Made by a program: the position numbers and the translations under genes. The notes under the pieces were generated by a model. It had not been told where the DNA came from and ran no database searches. It saw nothing but the letters and a program-made list of their open reading frames with translations. This document shows, in pieces, positions 17,163-25,361 of a DNA stretch of 64,000 bases. The DNA comes from Pseudomonas sp. PB106 (GTDB lineage: Bacteria > Pseudomonadota > Gammaproteobacteria > Pseudomonadales > Pseudomonadaceae), in contig NZ_RWIM01000017.1 of the NCBI RefSeq assembly GCF_009764645.1, forward strand, positions 102,507 to 166,506. The letters are read 5' to 3'. The first letter of the stretch is position 1. The number at the start of each line of letters is the position of its first letter.

Positions 17163-17253
17163 TGTGGGAGCTGGCTTGCCAGCGATAGCGGAGGGTCAGT
17201 CACCCTCGATTTTGGCTGTTCCGGCCTAATCGCTGGCAAGCCAGCTCCCACAG
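17163..17253. repeat. REP pair (class B, GGGAGCTGGCTTGCCAGCGAT)
   Basis: Two inverted arms of TGTGGGAGCTGGCTTGCCAG flank about 40 bases. It lies just upstream of the ICMT-like gene. Confidence 0.92.
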
Positions 17254-17294
17254 GGATTGGCGTCGTACAGAGGACATCAAATCCCTACTGAACC

Positions 17295-17321
17295 TGTGGG
17301 AGCGAGCTTGCTCGCGAAGGG
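17295..17321. repeat. Single REP arm (class B variant with GAGCTTGCTC)
   Basis: TGTGGGAGCGAGCTTGCTCG-type arm without a partner, seven bases before the end of the LysR gene. Confidence 0.8.
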
Positions 17322-17327
17322 GCCATC

Positions 17328-18224
17328 TCAGTCAGCGGAAATCTCGCCGTCAGTCAGCACTTTGCGGAACGTTTCCACCAACGGCCGCAAATTGACCCGG
17401 TGCCACGCCGCCCACAATGGCGTGGTCAACGTCAGCCACGGCACTTCACGCAACACCACCCCGGGCGGTGCGTTATGGCTCAAGCCCTTCTGGATCATCG
17501 CAATCCCCAGCCCCGACGCCACCAGCCCCAGTGCGGTAAACGGCTCGGTCGCCTGCATGCGCACATCCGGGGTGAAGCCTGCGCGGATGCACGCGCTGAC
17601 GAATTCGTCGTTGGCATCCTGGCGCGGCTGCACGCCGATCCATTCCTGACCAGCCAAATCCTCGGGCTTCAGTGAAGCCTGCTGCGCCAACCGATGATGC
17701 TCGGGCAACGCCAGCAGCATTGGATCATCCAGCACCTGAAACCCCAGCAGATCCGGGTCGTCAGCGGTCGGCGGCTCACTCACCAAGGCAATATCGAGAC
17801 TACGCTGTCGCAAGCCTTCCAGTTGCTCGGCGGAACTGAGGTTGTACAGCGCAACGTGGACGTTGGGGCGATCGCCGCGCAGCACGCGCAAGGCATTCGG
17901 CAGCACCCCGGCGTGCATGGCGTTTTCGATGTAGCCGATGCACAAACCACCTTCTTCGCCACGGCCCAGACGCTTGCCGAGGGATTCCAGGCGATTGGCG
18001 TGGGTGAGCAGGGCGCGGGTTTCGGCGAGGAAGATCTGGCCATCGCGGGTCAGGCGGATGCGCTGCTGGCTGCGCTCGAACAGGGTCAGGCCCAAACGTT
18101 CTTCGAGCTGGGCGATCTGCCGGCTCAGTGGCGACTGGGAAATATGCAGCCGTTCGGCGGCGCGGCCGACGTGTTCTTCCTCGGCGACTACAACGAAATA
18201 GCGCAATTGACGGATGTCGATCAT
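17328..18224 (-). CDS. LysR-type regulator, divergent from the AKR-SDR operon
   Basis: A 298-aa LysR regulator. The N-terminal winged helix reads MIDIRQLRYFVVVAEEEHVG, then AAERLHISQSPLSRQIAQLE; the rest is the effector-binding domain. The start at 18224 is chosen because upstream residues are not family-like. It is divergent from the aldo/keto reductase gene with about 110 bases between, so it probably controls that three-gene operon. The inducer is not evident. Confidence 0.9.
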   Translation of the reverse strand: MIDIRQLRYFVVVAEEEHVGRAAERLHISQSPLSRQIAQLEERLGLTLFERSQQRIRLTRDGQIFLAETRALLTHANRLESLGKRLGRGEEGGLCIGYIENAMHAGVLPNALRVLRGDRPNVHVALYNLSSAEQLEGLRQRSLDIALVSEPPTADDPDLLGFQVLDDPMLLALPEHHRLAQQASLKPEDLAGQEWIGVQPRQDANDEFVSACIRAGFTPDVRMQATEPFTALGLVASGLGIAMIQKGLSHNAPPGVVLREVPWLTLTTPLWAAWHRVNLRPLVETFRKVLTDGEISAD

Positions 18225-18337
18225 GTCAGACCTATAGGGACTCAAGTGCTGCACATTATGTCTTGGACGGTCTCGGTGTCGCAATCTAGGATCTGCTCAA
18301 CGGTCACACAGACCCAGAACCTATCGAGGAAAAACCA

Positions 18338-19360
18338 ATGAGCTTGAAAGACAAACTGCCCGGTCAACTGGGCTTCGGCACCGCGCCACTGGGCAACATG
18401 TTCCGCGCCATTCCCGAAGCGGAAGCGCAAGCCACCGTGCATGCCGCGTGGGAGGCTGGCGTGCGTTATTTCGACACCGCGCCGTTCTATGGCTCCGGAC
18501 TGTCGGAAATCCGCCTCGGCGAAGCGCTCAAGCAATACAAGCGTGACGACTACGTGCTCAGCAGCAAGGTCGGCCGGGTCATTCTCGATGAAGTCGAAGA
18601 TGCCGCCGCCCGCGATCTCGGCGAGAAAAGCGGGGTGTTCGAGCACGGTCGCCCCAACAAGATCGTCAACGACTACAGCGCCGACGCGACCCTGCGCTCC
18701 ATCGAAGACAGCCTGAAACGCTTGCAGACTGACCGTCTCGATATCGTTTGGGTACATGACATTGCTCAGGATTTCTACGGCGATCAATGGCTGGAATACT
18801 TCAACCAGGCCCGCACCGGCGCGTTCAAAGTGCTGACCCGCTTGCGCGAAGAAGGCGTGATCAAGGGCTGGGGCCTGGGCGTGAACAAAGTCGAGCCGTG
18901 CGAACTGACCCTCGACCTCAGCGAAGCGCAGCCGGACGGCTTCCTGTTGGCCGGTCGCTACACGCTGCTCGATCACGAACGTCCGCTGCAACGGCTGATG
19001 GATGCAGCGCGGGCGCAGAACGTCGAAATCGTCGTCGGCGGGCCTTACAGCTCGGGCATCCTCGCCGGCGGCTCGCACTTCGAATACCAGCAGGCCAGCC
19101 CTGAAATCATCGCCAAGGTGGAGCAGATCAAACGCATCGCCGCCGCGTACAACGTCGATATCAAGGCCGCTGCGCTACAGTTCTCGCTGGCTAATCCTGC
19201 TGTTGCGGCGGTGATTCCCGGGGCGAGCAAACCGGGTCGAATCGCTGAAGATGTCGCGGCGCTGTCGGCAACCATTCCTGCCGGTTTCTGGCAGGCCATG
19301 CGCGACGCCAAACTGGTTTCCGAACGTGCACCATTGCCAATCGATGAGGTGAAAGCATGA
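18338..19360 (+). CDS. Aldo/keto reductase (sugar dehydrogenase-like)
   Basis: A 340-aa NADP-dependent aldo/keto reductase of the D-threo-aldose 1-dehydrogenase/pyridoxal dehydrogenase branch. Family marks: GFGTAPLGNMF at the start, FDTAPFYGSGLSEIRLGEAL with the catalytic Asp and Tyr (near residues 47 and 52), Lys in LSSKVGR, and VVGGPYSSGIL near the C-terminal cofactor site. GAGG precedes the ATG. It is the first gene of an operon with an SDR (4-base overlap) and an SRPBCC protein, suggesting catabolism or detoxification of an aldehyde or aldose. Confidence 0.87.
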   Translation: MSLKDKLPGQLGFGTAPLGNMFRAIPEAEAQATVHAAWEAGVRYFDTAPFYGSGLSEIRLGEALKQYKRDDYVLSSKVGRVILDEVEDAAARDLGEKSGVFEHGRPNKIVNDYSADATLRSIEDSLKRLQTDRLDIVWVHDIAQDFYGDQWLEYFNQARTGAFKVLTRLREEGVIKGWGLGVNKVEPCELTLDLSEAQPDGFLLAGRYTLLDHERPLQRLMDAARAQNVEIVVGGPYSSGILAGGSHFEYQQASPEIIAKVEQIKRIAAAYNVDIKAAALQFSLANPAVAAVIPGASKPGRIAEDVAALSATIPAGFWQAMRDAKLVSERAPLPIDEVKA

Positions 19361-20154
19361 AGATTGATCTGAGTGGAAAACTGGCCATCGTCAGCGGCAG
19401 CACCGCTGGTATCGGTTTGGGCATCAGCCAGTCGCTGGCCGAAGCCGGCGCGACGGTAGTGGTGATCGGCCGCGACACCGGCAAGGTCGAGCAGGCGTTG
19501 GCGAGCATCCGCGAGAAAGTCCCGGGCGCGCAATTGCGCGGTTTGGCTGCGGATCTCGGCACAGCAGAGGGCGCGCAGACTCTGTTCGCCGCCGAACCGC
19601 GCGCCGACATTCTGGTGAACAACCTTGGCATCTTCGACGCTGTCGACTTCTTCGAAGCGCCGGACAGCGAGTGGACGCGTTTCTATGAGGTCAATGTGAT
19701 TTCCGGCGTGCGCCTGGCGCGGCATTACGTGCCGGCGATGGTCGAGCAGGGTTGGGGCCGGGTGATTTTCCTGTCTTCGGAATCCGGTGTGGCAACGCCG
19801 GCCGACATGATCAATTACGGCGTGACCAAAAGCGCCAATCTGGCGGTGTCCCACGGTTTAGCCAAACGTCTGGCTGGCACCGGGGTGACGGTCAATGCGA
19901 TCCTGCCGGGGCCGACCTTCACCGATGGCCTGCAAGACATGCTTAAAGATGCCGCCGCTGAATCCGGGCGCAACTTGCGCGATGAGGCCGACGCCTTTGT
20001 ACTCAAGGCCCGCCCGACCTCGATCATCCAGCGTGTCGCGGACGTTGAAGAGGTTGCGCACCTGGTCACCTATATCGCTTCGCCGCTGTCCTCGGCCACC
20101 ACCGGCGCTGCTCTGCGCGTCGATGGCGGCGTGGTCGATAGCCTGACGATCTGA
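19357..20154 (+). CDS. Short-chain dehydrogenase/reductase
   Basis: A 265-aa classical SDR: cofactor motif SGSTAGIGLGIS (TGxxxGxG type), NNLGIFD (NNAG position), catalytic Ser in LSSESG, and Tyr/Lys in the NYGVTKSANL active site. The C-terminus ends with the usual TGAALRVDGGVVDS. It overlaps the aldo/keto reductase stop by ATGA, implying translational coupling. The substrate is unknown and probably linked to that of the upstream reductase. Confidence 0.9.
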   Translation: MKIDLSGKLAIVSGSTAGIGLGISQSLAEAGATVVVIGRDTGKVEQALASIREKVPGAQLRGLAADLGTAEGAQTLFAAEPRADILVNNLGIFDAVDFFEAPDSEWTRFYEVNVISGVRLARHYVPAMVEQGWGRVIFLSSESGVATPADMINYGVTKSANLAVSHGLAKRLAGTGVTVNAILPGPTFTDGLQDMLKDAAAESGRNLRDEADAFVLKARPTSIIQRVADVEEVAHLVTYIASPLSSATTGAALRVDGGVVDSLTI

Positions 20155-20177
20155 ATTCCCCAGAGAGACGTTTATTT

Positions 20178-20588
20178 ATGCCTACAGCATCAGCAACCAT
20201 TGATATTCCAGCTTCGGCTGATCAGGTCTGGCAATTGATCGGCGGCTTCAACACGCTGCCGGACTGGCTGCCGTTCATTCCCAACAGTGAACTGAGCGAC
20301 GGCGGGCGTGTACGCACGCTGCAAACCGCTGACGGCGGCGTGGTGGTCGAGCGTCTGCAAGCGTTCGACAACGCCGCCAAGACCTACAGCTACTCCATCG
20401 AGCAGGCACCGTTCCCGGCGACGGATTATCTGGCGACGATCAAGGTCGAAGCCCAAGGGCAGGGCGCACGGGTGACGTGGTCGGGGCGCTTCAACGCCAA
20501 AGGCGTGAGCGATGAGGAAGTGGTGGCGCTGTTTAGCGGGATCTACCAAGGTGGCCTCGACGCACTGCGAGCCAACTACCCAACTTAA
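20178..20588 (+). CDS. SRPBCC (START-like) family protein
   Basis: A 136-aa single-domain SRPBCC/polyketide-cyclase-like protein: the ATIDIPASADQVWQLIGGF opening and GLDALRANY C-terminal helix fit the helix-grip fold that holds hydrophobic ligands. It is the last gene of the AKR-SDR operon, 23 bases after the SDR, with AGAGA upstream. It may bind or convert the pathway's lipophilic compound. Confidence 0.85.
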   Translation: MPTASATIDIPASADQVWQLIGGFNTLPDWLPFIPNSELSDGGRVRTLQTADGGVVVERLQAFDNAAKTYSYSIEQAPFPATDYLATIKVEAQGQGARVTWSGRFNAKGVSDEEVVALFSGIYQGGLDALRANYPT

Positions 20589-20610
20589 TCATCCAGCACA
20601 AAAACCTGTG

Positions 20611-20727
20611 ATGATCGTTCCCACGCTCTGCGTGGGAATGCAGCCCGGGACGCTCCGCGTCCCTTTCGCAAGCTGGAACGCGGAGCGTCCCTTGAGGCAT
20701 TCCCACGCAGAGCGTGGGAACGATCAT
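20611..20727. repeat. REP pair (class C, CGTTCCCACGCTCTGCGTGGGA)
   Basis: A long imperfect inverted repeat: outer arms GATCGTTCCCACGCTCTGCG, inner arms GGACGCTCCGCGT. It lies between convergent genes. Confidence 0.92.
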
Positions 20728-20735
20728 GTCGGGAA

Positions 20736-22130
20736 TCAGGAATTTTCGATCAGGCTCTGCCGGCAATCGAGCACCAGTTTCGCCCCGCCCAGATCACTGC
20801 TGCCGACTTCAAGGCTGAAGCCATGCAGGCTGACAATCGCCGCGACAATCGATAACCCCAAACCAAAACCACCCTGCGGCTGCCCGCCCTCGGCGCGATA
20901 GAAGCGCTGGAACACCGCCTCACGCTCAGCCTCGGGAATCCCCGGCCCGGAGTCGTGCACTTCAATCCGCGTCCGCCCACCCGCATTCACGCCGCGCAAC
21001 ATCACCGTGCCGCCCGGCGGGGTGAACTTGATCGAGTTGCTCAGCAGGTTCGCCAACGCTTCGAACAGCAATGCCCGATCACCGTTCAGCGGCGGCAACG
21101 TCTCTGGCATGTTCAGCTCAAAACGCAGTTCGCCTTCCTCGGCCAGCGGCAGGTAAAACTCATGCAATTCTTCCAGCAACTGCACCGGATCGAGCTCGAC
21201 AAAACCTGAGCGGCGCTGACGATCCTCCAGCTCGGAAATCCGCAGCAATCCGCGAAACCGCGCCATCAGCGTATCCGCTTCCGCCAGCACCAGATCCAGT
21301 TGCGCTGCTTCCTGCGACCCTTCGCCGGCCTGTTGCTGCATGCGGTAAAGCTGCGCGCGCAGGCGCGTCAGCGGCGTGCGCAAATCATGGGCGATGTTGT
21401 CGCAGACGCCTTTGACTTCATTCATCAAGCGCTCGATGCGCTCCAGCATCGCGTTGACGATGGCGGCGAGCATGTCCAGTTCATCGCGGCGATTGGACAA
21501 CGGCAAGCGGTGTGTCAGGTCGCCGGCGACAATCGCTTGGGCGCTGGCCTGAATCGCCCGGATCCGCCGCAGCGGTCGGCGCCGCAGCAAATGCCAACCG
21601 GCAATCCCCGGCAGAATCGTCAGCGATACGCCCCAGAACAATGCATGCAAAATGATCCGCGTCACCGCGAACAGCGAGCCGTTGTCGCGCAACAACACCA
21701 GCCAGCGCCCGTCGCGGGTTTGCGTGGCGACGGCGTCGCAGCTGTCATTGGGCAGGGTCGGGTCATCGGAGTTGGCGCAGTCGGCGAGCATGTGGATCTT
21801 GCCGTCCAGCGGCAGGCCTGCGGGGATCTGCTGGAGTGCGCCGCCGAGGTAAACGCCTTCGGCATCGAACAGGCCATAGGCGTCGATGCCGCGAATGTCG
21901 AAGGTCATGCTGGCGGCGAGCGCTTCTTCCAGTTGCTCACCGCGAAAGTGCGAGAACAGGTGCTGACGTTGCATCAGCGAATGTTTGGCGAGGTTGTCGA
22001 GGTAGCCGGAGACTTCGTAGTACATGACCCCCATGAGGATCGCGCTCCACGCCACGAACAGCGAACTGTACAGCGCCAGCAAGCGGCTGCTGGAAGAGCG
22101 CCAACCGTCAGACGGGTTCGGCAATGACAT
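20736..22130 (-). CDS. Sensor histidine kinase (two-component)
   Basis: A 464-aa membrane kinase: TM1 (about 17-37), periplasmic sensor with Cys118 and Cys131 (38-155), TM2 (about 157-178), HAMP, HisKA with phospho-His248 in NIAHDLRTPL, and HATPase with DSGPGIP and GGFGLGLSIV boxes. It is translated from within the end of the response regulator gene (23-base overlap), forming a single operon with it. The signal is unknown. Confidence 0.92.
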   Translation of the reverse strand: MSLPNPSDGWRSSSSRLLALYSSLFVAWSAILMGVMYYEVSGYLDNLAKHSLMQRQHLFSHFRGEQLEEALAASMTFDIRGIDAYGLFDAEGVYLGGALQQIPAGLPLDGKIHMLADCANSDDPTLPNDSCDAVATQTRDGRWLVLLRDNGSLFAVTRIILHALFWGVSLTILPGIAGWHLLRRRPLRRIRAIQASAQAIVAGDLTHRLPLSNRRDELDMLAAIVNAMLERIERLMNEVKGVCDNIAHDLRTPLTRLRAQLYRMQQQAGEGSQEAAQLDLVLAEADTLMARFRGLLRISELEDRQRRSGFVELDPVQLLEELHEFYLPLAEEGELRFELNMPETLPPLNGDRALLFEALANLLSNSIKFTPPGGTVMLRGVNAGGRTRIEVHDSGPGIPEAEREAVFQRFYRAEGGQPQGGFGLGLSIVAAIVSLHGFSLEVGSSDLGGAKLVLDCRQSLIENS

Positions 22131-22791
22131 AACCCGAGCCCCGTACCGTGCGGATCAGCGGAACATTGCCCGCAGCGTCGATTTTCTTGCGCAGACGGCC
22201 AATGTGCACATCGATCAGGTTGGTCCCCGGGTCGAAGTGATAACCCCAGACCTCTTCGAAAATCATCATCCGCGAGAGTATCTGGCCGCTGTTGCGCATC
22301 AGGAATTCCAGCAGTTTGTATTCGGTCGGCAGCAGCGTCAGCACCTGCTCGGCACGGCGTGCTTCATGGCTGATCAAGTCGAGTTCGAGGTCGGCCACCT
22401 GCAACGTTGTAGCTTGGGTAGCGCCGCTGTTTTGTCGACGCAGCAACACTTCAACCCGCGCCGCCATTTCATCGGTGGCGAACGGTTTGGTCAGGTAGTC
22501 ATCGCCGCCGGCGCGCAAGCCGCGCACACGTTCGTCAACATCGGAGAGGGCGCTGATCATCAGAATCGGCGTGGCCACGCCCATGGTGCGCAGGGTAGTG
22601 ACGATGGCCAGACCGTCGAGTTCGGGCAACATGCGGTCGAGGGTAATCAGGTCATAGTTGCCGCTCACGGCACGGTCGAGACCTTCGCGGCCATTGTCGA
22701 CCCAGTCGACCTCCAGCCCGTGGCTGCTCAATTCGGCAACGATTTCCCGGGCGGTCACGGCGTCGTCTTCGATGGTCAAGATACGAGTCAT
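22108..22791 (-). CDS. OmpR/PhoB-type response regulator
   Basis: A 227-aa regulator: receiver with EDD (8-10), phosphoacceptor Asp52 (LITLDRMLP), and Lys in LTKPFA, followed by a winged-helix domain (LLPTEYKLLEFLMRN and VDVHIGRLRKKI-like C-terminal helix). The start at 22791 gives the standard MTRILTIEDD opening. It pairs with the overlapping histidine kinase; the nearest relatives by pattern are QseB/CopR/PhoB-like regulators, not assigned further. Confidence 0.92.
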   Translation of the reverse strand: MTRILTIEDDAVTAREIVAELSSHGLEVDWVDNGREGLDRAVSGNYDLITLDRMLPELDGLAIVTTLRTMGVATPILMISALSDVDERVRGLRAGGDDYLTKPFATDEMAARVEVLLRRQNSGATQATTLQVADLELDLISHEARRAEQVLTLLPTEYKLLEFLMRNSGQILSRMMIFEEVWGYHFDPGTNLIDVHIGRLRKKIDAAGNVPLIRTVRGSGYVIAEPV

Positions 22792-23098
22792 AGGCAGGCC
22801 TGCTGATCGGTTCAAACGGAATGGCTGCATTTTGCCAAGAAATTTCCGTGACGCTTTAAATTAACTTTCATGTTGACCTGTCACAAACGCAAATTTCGAA
22901 CCTTATGGATATTCGCCGCCAATGCATAAAACCCGCTGTTATTCGGCGCTTGTTGCAATTTGCATGGTCTTAGGAAGTTCATCTTTTCTAAGTCATTGAA
23001 ACAAAAGGATTAATTTAATTGATGCGACTGGCACGGTCACTGCAATTCATCTGATGACGAGTTGTAACACTATTTTTCATGCCTGGAGCAGAACAACA
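22792..23098. promoter_or_regulatory. AT-rich divergent control region with a sigma-54 promoter match
   Basis: About 300 bases separate the two-component operon (left) from a membrane protein gene (right). At 23029-23044 the plus strand reads TGGCACG-GTCA-CTGCA, one mismatch from the sigma-54 consensus TGGCACG-N4-TTGCA, 55 bases before the rightward ATG. Otherwise the region is unusually AT-rich with no further gene. Confidence 0.55.
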
Positions 23099-24028
23099 AT
23101 GAATAGATCCCCTGATGGGTTTTATCCTGCCGCAGAAGAGTCGAGCAGCGTTTCGGGCGTGTCCTGGGGCGCGATCTTCGCCGGTGCTGCGGCTGCCGCT
23201 GCACTGTCGATGATTTTGGTCCTGCTCGGGTTCGGTTTGGGTTTCTCTGCCGTTTCACCGTGGGCCGGAGAGGGCGTCAGCGCCAAGGGCCTGGGCATTT
23301 CAACGATTGTCTGGCTGGCGGTGACGCAGATCATCGCTTCCGGTATGGGTGGCTACATCGCCGGTCGCTTGCGCGTGAAGTGGGCGAACATGCACGGTGA
23401 CGAGGTGTATTTCCGTGACACTGCTCACGGCTTCCTCGCTTGGTGCGTGGCTACTCTGGTCACTGCAGTTCTGGTGGTCGGCTCGGTCAGCAGCGTGATC
23501 AGTGGCGGTGTGCAGGCCGGTGCCAGCGTTGCTGGCGGTGCAGCCAGCGCCATGACCCAAGCGGCCGGTACTGCTGCAGCGAACACCGACAGCAACCAGT
23601 ATGGCTACTACATCGACAGCCTGTTCCGCGATGATCGTCCAGCCTCCGTCAGCGATGACGCAGCCCACGGCGCCGTGGCCCGTATCTTCGCGCAAAGCCT
23701 GGCCGATGGTCAGATGAGCGCCGAAGACCGTACCTACCTGGCGCAGTTGGTTGCACAACGCACCAACCTGACTCAGGCAGATGCTGAGCGCCGTGTCGAC
23801 GAGATCTACGCCCGCACTCAAAAAGCTCTGGCCGACGCCAAACTGAAAGCTCAGCAAGCTGCTGACACCGCCGCCAAAGTCGCCGCCCTGACGTCGCTGT
23901 GGATGTTCGTCGCGCTGCTGGCCGGTGCGTTCTTCGCCAGCTTCGCTGCAACCTTCGGCGGTCGTCGTCGCGATGCGGTCGAGTACGTCGAAGTCGACAC
24001 CTACACCACTACCACTCCGGTCCGTTAA
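23099..24028 (+). CDS. Inner-membrane protein of unknown function
   Basis: A 309-aa membrane protein. Helices lie near residues 21-46, 66-90 (with a GMGGYIAGR turn), 110-145 (Gly/Ala/Ser-rich, VSSVISGGVQAG) and 275-296 at the C-terminus; between the last two is a soluble Ala- and Gln-rich segment (about 150-270, QADAERRVDEIYARTQKALA) likely forming a coiled coil. GGAG precedes ATG 23099. It is followed by a 24-residue membrane peptide gene 15 bases away; both may be expressed from the sigma-54-type promoter upstream. I do not recognise a named family. Confidence 0.75.
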   Translation: MNRSPDGFYPAAEESSSVSGVSWGAIFAGAAAAAALSMILVLLGFGLGFSAVSPWAGEGVSAKGLGISTIVWLAVTQIIASGMGGYIAGRLRVKWANMHGDEVYFRDTAHGFLAWCVATLVTAVLVVGSVSSVISGGVQAGASVAGGAASAMTQAAGTAAANTDSNQYGYYIDSLFRDDRPASVSDDAAHGAVARIFAQSLADGQMSAEDRTYLAQLVAQRTNLTQADAERRVDEIYARTQKALADAKLKAQQAADTAAKVAALTSLWMFVALLAGAFFASFAATFGGRRRDAVEYVEVDTYTTTTPVR

Positions 24029-24043
24029 ACAAGGAGATCCGCC

Positions 24044-24118
24044 ATGCGCTCACTACTGCTGTTTTTCCTCGGCATACCGATCCCGATCATTATCCTGATC
24101 GCCCTGTTCGTGCACTGA
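24044..24118 (+). CDS. 24-residue hydrophobic membrane peptide
   Basis: ATG 24044 to TGA 24118, with an excellent AAGGAG 8 bases upstream. The peptide starts MRSLLLFFLGIPIPIIIL and ends ALFVH, i.e. one transmembrane helix with a Pro pair. It begins 15 bases after the preceding gene and is followed by a strong terminator. The architecture resembles small single-helix proteins such as E. coli YohP; the function is unknown. Confidence 0.75.
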   Translation: MRSLLLFFLGIPIPIIILIALFVH

Positions 24119-24143
24119 TTGCTCTATTGAGGCTCGTGCCTCG

Positions 24144-24176
24144 GCCGCTTCCACCTTCGGGTGGAAGCGGCTTTTT
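24144..24176 (+). terminator. Intrinsic terminator
   Basis: GCCGCTTCCACC-TTCGG-GTGGAAGCGGC followed by TTTTTG. It ends the membrane protein/small peptide operon. Confidence 0.92.
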
Positions 24177-24255
24177 GCTTTCTGGCTGCCAACAGGGCGA
24201 GAATCCGCGCTGAAACATTTGCTGTGTTTCATTTCGGGTTTACCTCTGATTAAGG

Positions 24256-24804
24256 ATGAGTACGTTGGACAAGAAGGAAATCAAACGCCAAGTGGGTGAA
24301 ATGCTGGCGGCCGGCCGCTCGAAAACCGAGATTTTCAAGGCGTTTTCAGGTGGCGCGATCAAGGACAAGGTGTTGGCGTATCTGATCGGTTCTCGGCCTG
24401 ATCCAGAGCTGGTGGATCGGCACGCCGGGAAGATAAAAATCCTCCTGGGGCTGACTTATGTCCAGGCGTTGATCGGGTTGGTGGGCGGTTATTTTGTCGG
24501 TCTTTCGATCGGCACCGGTTGGGCCATTGGCATAGGCTTGTTTGCCGGTGGCGTGCCCTTGCTGTTCGCTTGGGGTTTTTACCGCAATGTGGCGCAGGCC
24601 TACACCGTGTACGTGTTCCTCTCGATCATGCAGGTATCGCAGTTGTTCAAGGACTATGGCGAAGATCCGATAGGCACGCTGATCGGTATAGCCATCACGC
24701 TGGCCATGGTGTTCTTCGTCGCCTGGGTGAAAAACCTGCTGTTCCCTGATCTGGGTTTCTTCGGCGCCAAGAAGATCAAAGGGCAGTTCGTCTTCTCCAA
24801 CTGA
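24256..24804 (+). CDS. Membrane protein of unknown function
   Basis: A 182-aa protein: an N-terminal charged helical part (KKEIKRQVGEMLAAGRSKTE, reminiscent of a small helix-turn unit) followed by four hydrophobic helices (about 62-82, 88-108, 115-130, 136-160). The start is uncertain: AAGG abuts ATG 24256, whereas TTG 24265 has AAGGATGAG at normal spacing. It lies alone between the terminator and the hcn operon. Family not recognised. Confidence 0.7.
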   Translation: MSTLDKKEIKRQVGEMLAAGRSKTEIFKAFSGGAIKDKVLAYLIGSRPDPELVDRHAGKIKILLGLTYVQALIGLVGGYFVGLSIGTGWAIGIGLFAGGVPLLFAWGFYRNVAQAYTVYVFLSIMQVSQLFKDYGEDPIGTLIGIAITLAMVFFVAWVKNLLFPDLGFFGAKKIKGQFVFSN

Positions 24805-24829
24805 TCGTTGGACAATCCCACCGCATTCA

Positions 24830-24843
24830 CTGGCCTGGATCAA
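24830..24843 (+). promoter_or_regulatory. Candidate ANR (FNR-type) box upstream of hcnA
   Basis: CTGGC-CTGG-ATCAA matches TTGGC-N4-ATCAA, the form of ANR box reported for hcn promoters of fluorescent pseudomonads, with one mismatch. It lies about 200 bases before the hcnA start codon, which would leave a long leader. Confidence 0.5.
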
Positions 24844-24999
24844 TATTTCGTCCGGCGATATCGCCTACCTTAAATGATCCAAGCCTTTGCTGCGGTATCG
24901 ACTACATTGCCTGTACGCGCACCGGTTGCGCTGACGGAGTACCGCAGTCAGACCCTCAAAATGCATTAGAAAAACGGGTCGACTCGGTGTAGTGCAGCA

Positions 25000-25040
25000 A
25001 GGAGCTGGCGCAACACTCCACTGACATTTCACGGAAGATC
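25000..25040 (+). promoter_or_regulatory. GGA motifs for RsmA/RsmE in the hcnA leader
   Basis: CACGGAAG at 25030-25037 overlaps the hcnA ribosome binding site and fits the RsmA/RsmE core (CAnGGAnG). A second GGA lies at 25001-25003 (GCAAGGAGCT). Translation of hcnA by the Gac/Rsm cascade is established in related species. Confidence 0.6.
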
Positions 25041-25046
25041 ATCGCA

Positions 25047-25361
25047 ATGCACTGCCTAGAAAGAACCTTCGATATCCAGCCGTTGGCGCAGGCGGATATG
25101 ACCGTGCACATCAACGGTCAACCCGTAACGGCCGCCATCGGCGAAACCGTCCTCAGCGTCATCCAGTCCCTCGGCGTACGCCAGATCGCGCGCAATGACC
25201 ATAACCAGATCACGGGCGCCTATTGCGGCATGGGCGTGTGCCAGTGCTGTCTGGTGAAAATCAACGGCCGGCACAAGCGCCGCGCTTGCCAGACCGTGGT
25301 GCGCGACGGCATGCAGATTGAAACCCAGGTCAACCGCATCACCGCGCAGGAGGTCGTATGA
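25047..25361 (+). CDS. hcnA: Hydrogen cyanide synthase subunit HcnA
   Basis: A 104-aa [2Fe-2S] protein, the small subunit of the membrane-associated HCN synthase that oxidises glycine to HCN and CO2. The ferredoxin-like cluster motif is YCGMGVCQCCLVKI with a further Cys in RRACQT, four Cys in all. The N-terminal TFDIQPLAQADMTVHINGQP stretch is typical of HcnA. The ATGA overlap with hcnB shows coupled translation. Identification rests on family sequence and the HcnA-B-C order. Confidence 0.93.
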   Translation: MHCLERTFDIQPLAQADMTVHINGQPVTAAIGETVLSVIQSLGVRQIARNDHNQITGAYCGMGVCQCCLVKINGRHKRRACQTVVRDGMQIETQVNRITAQEVV

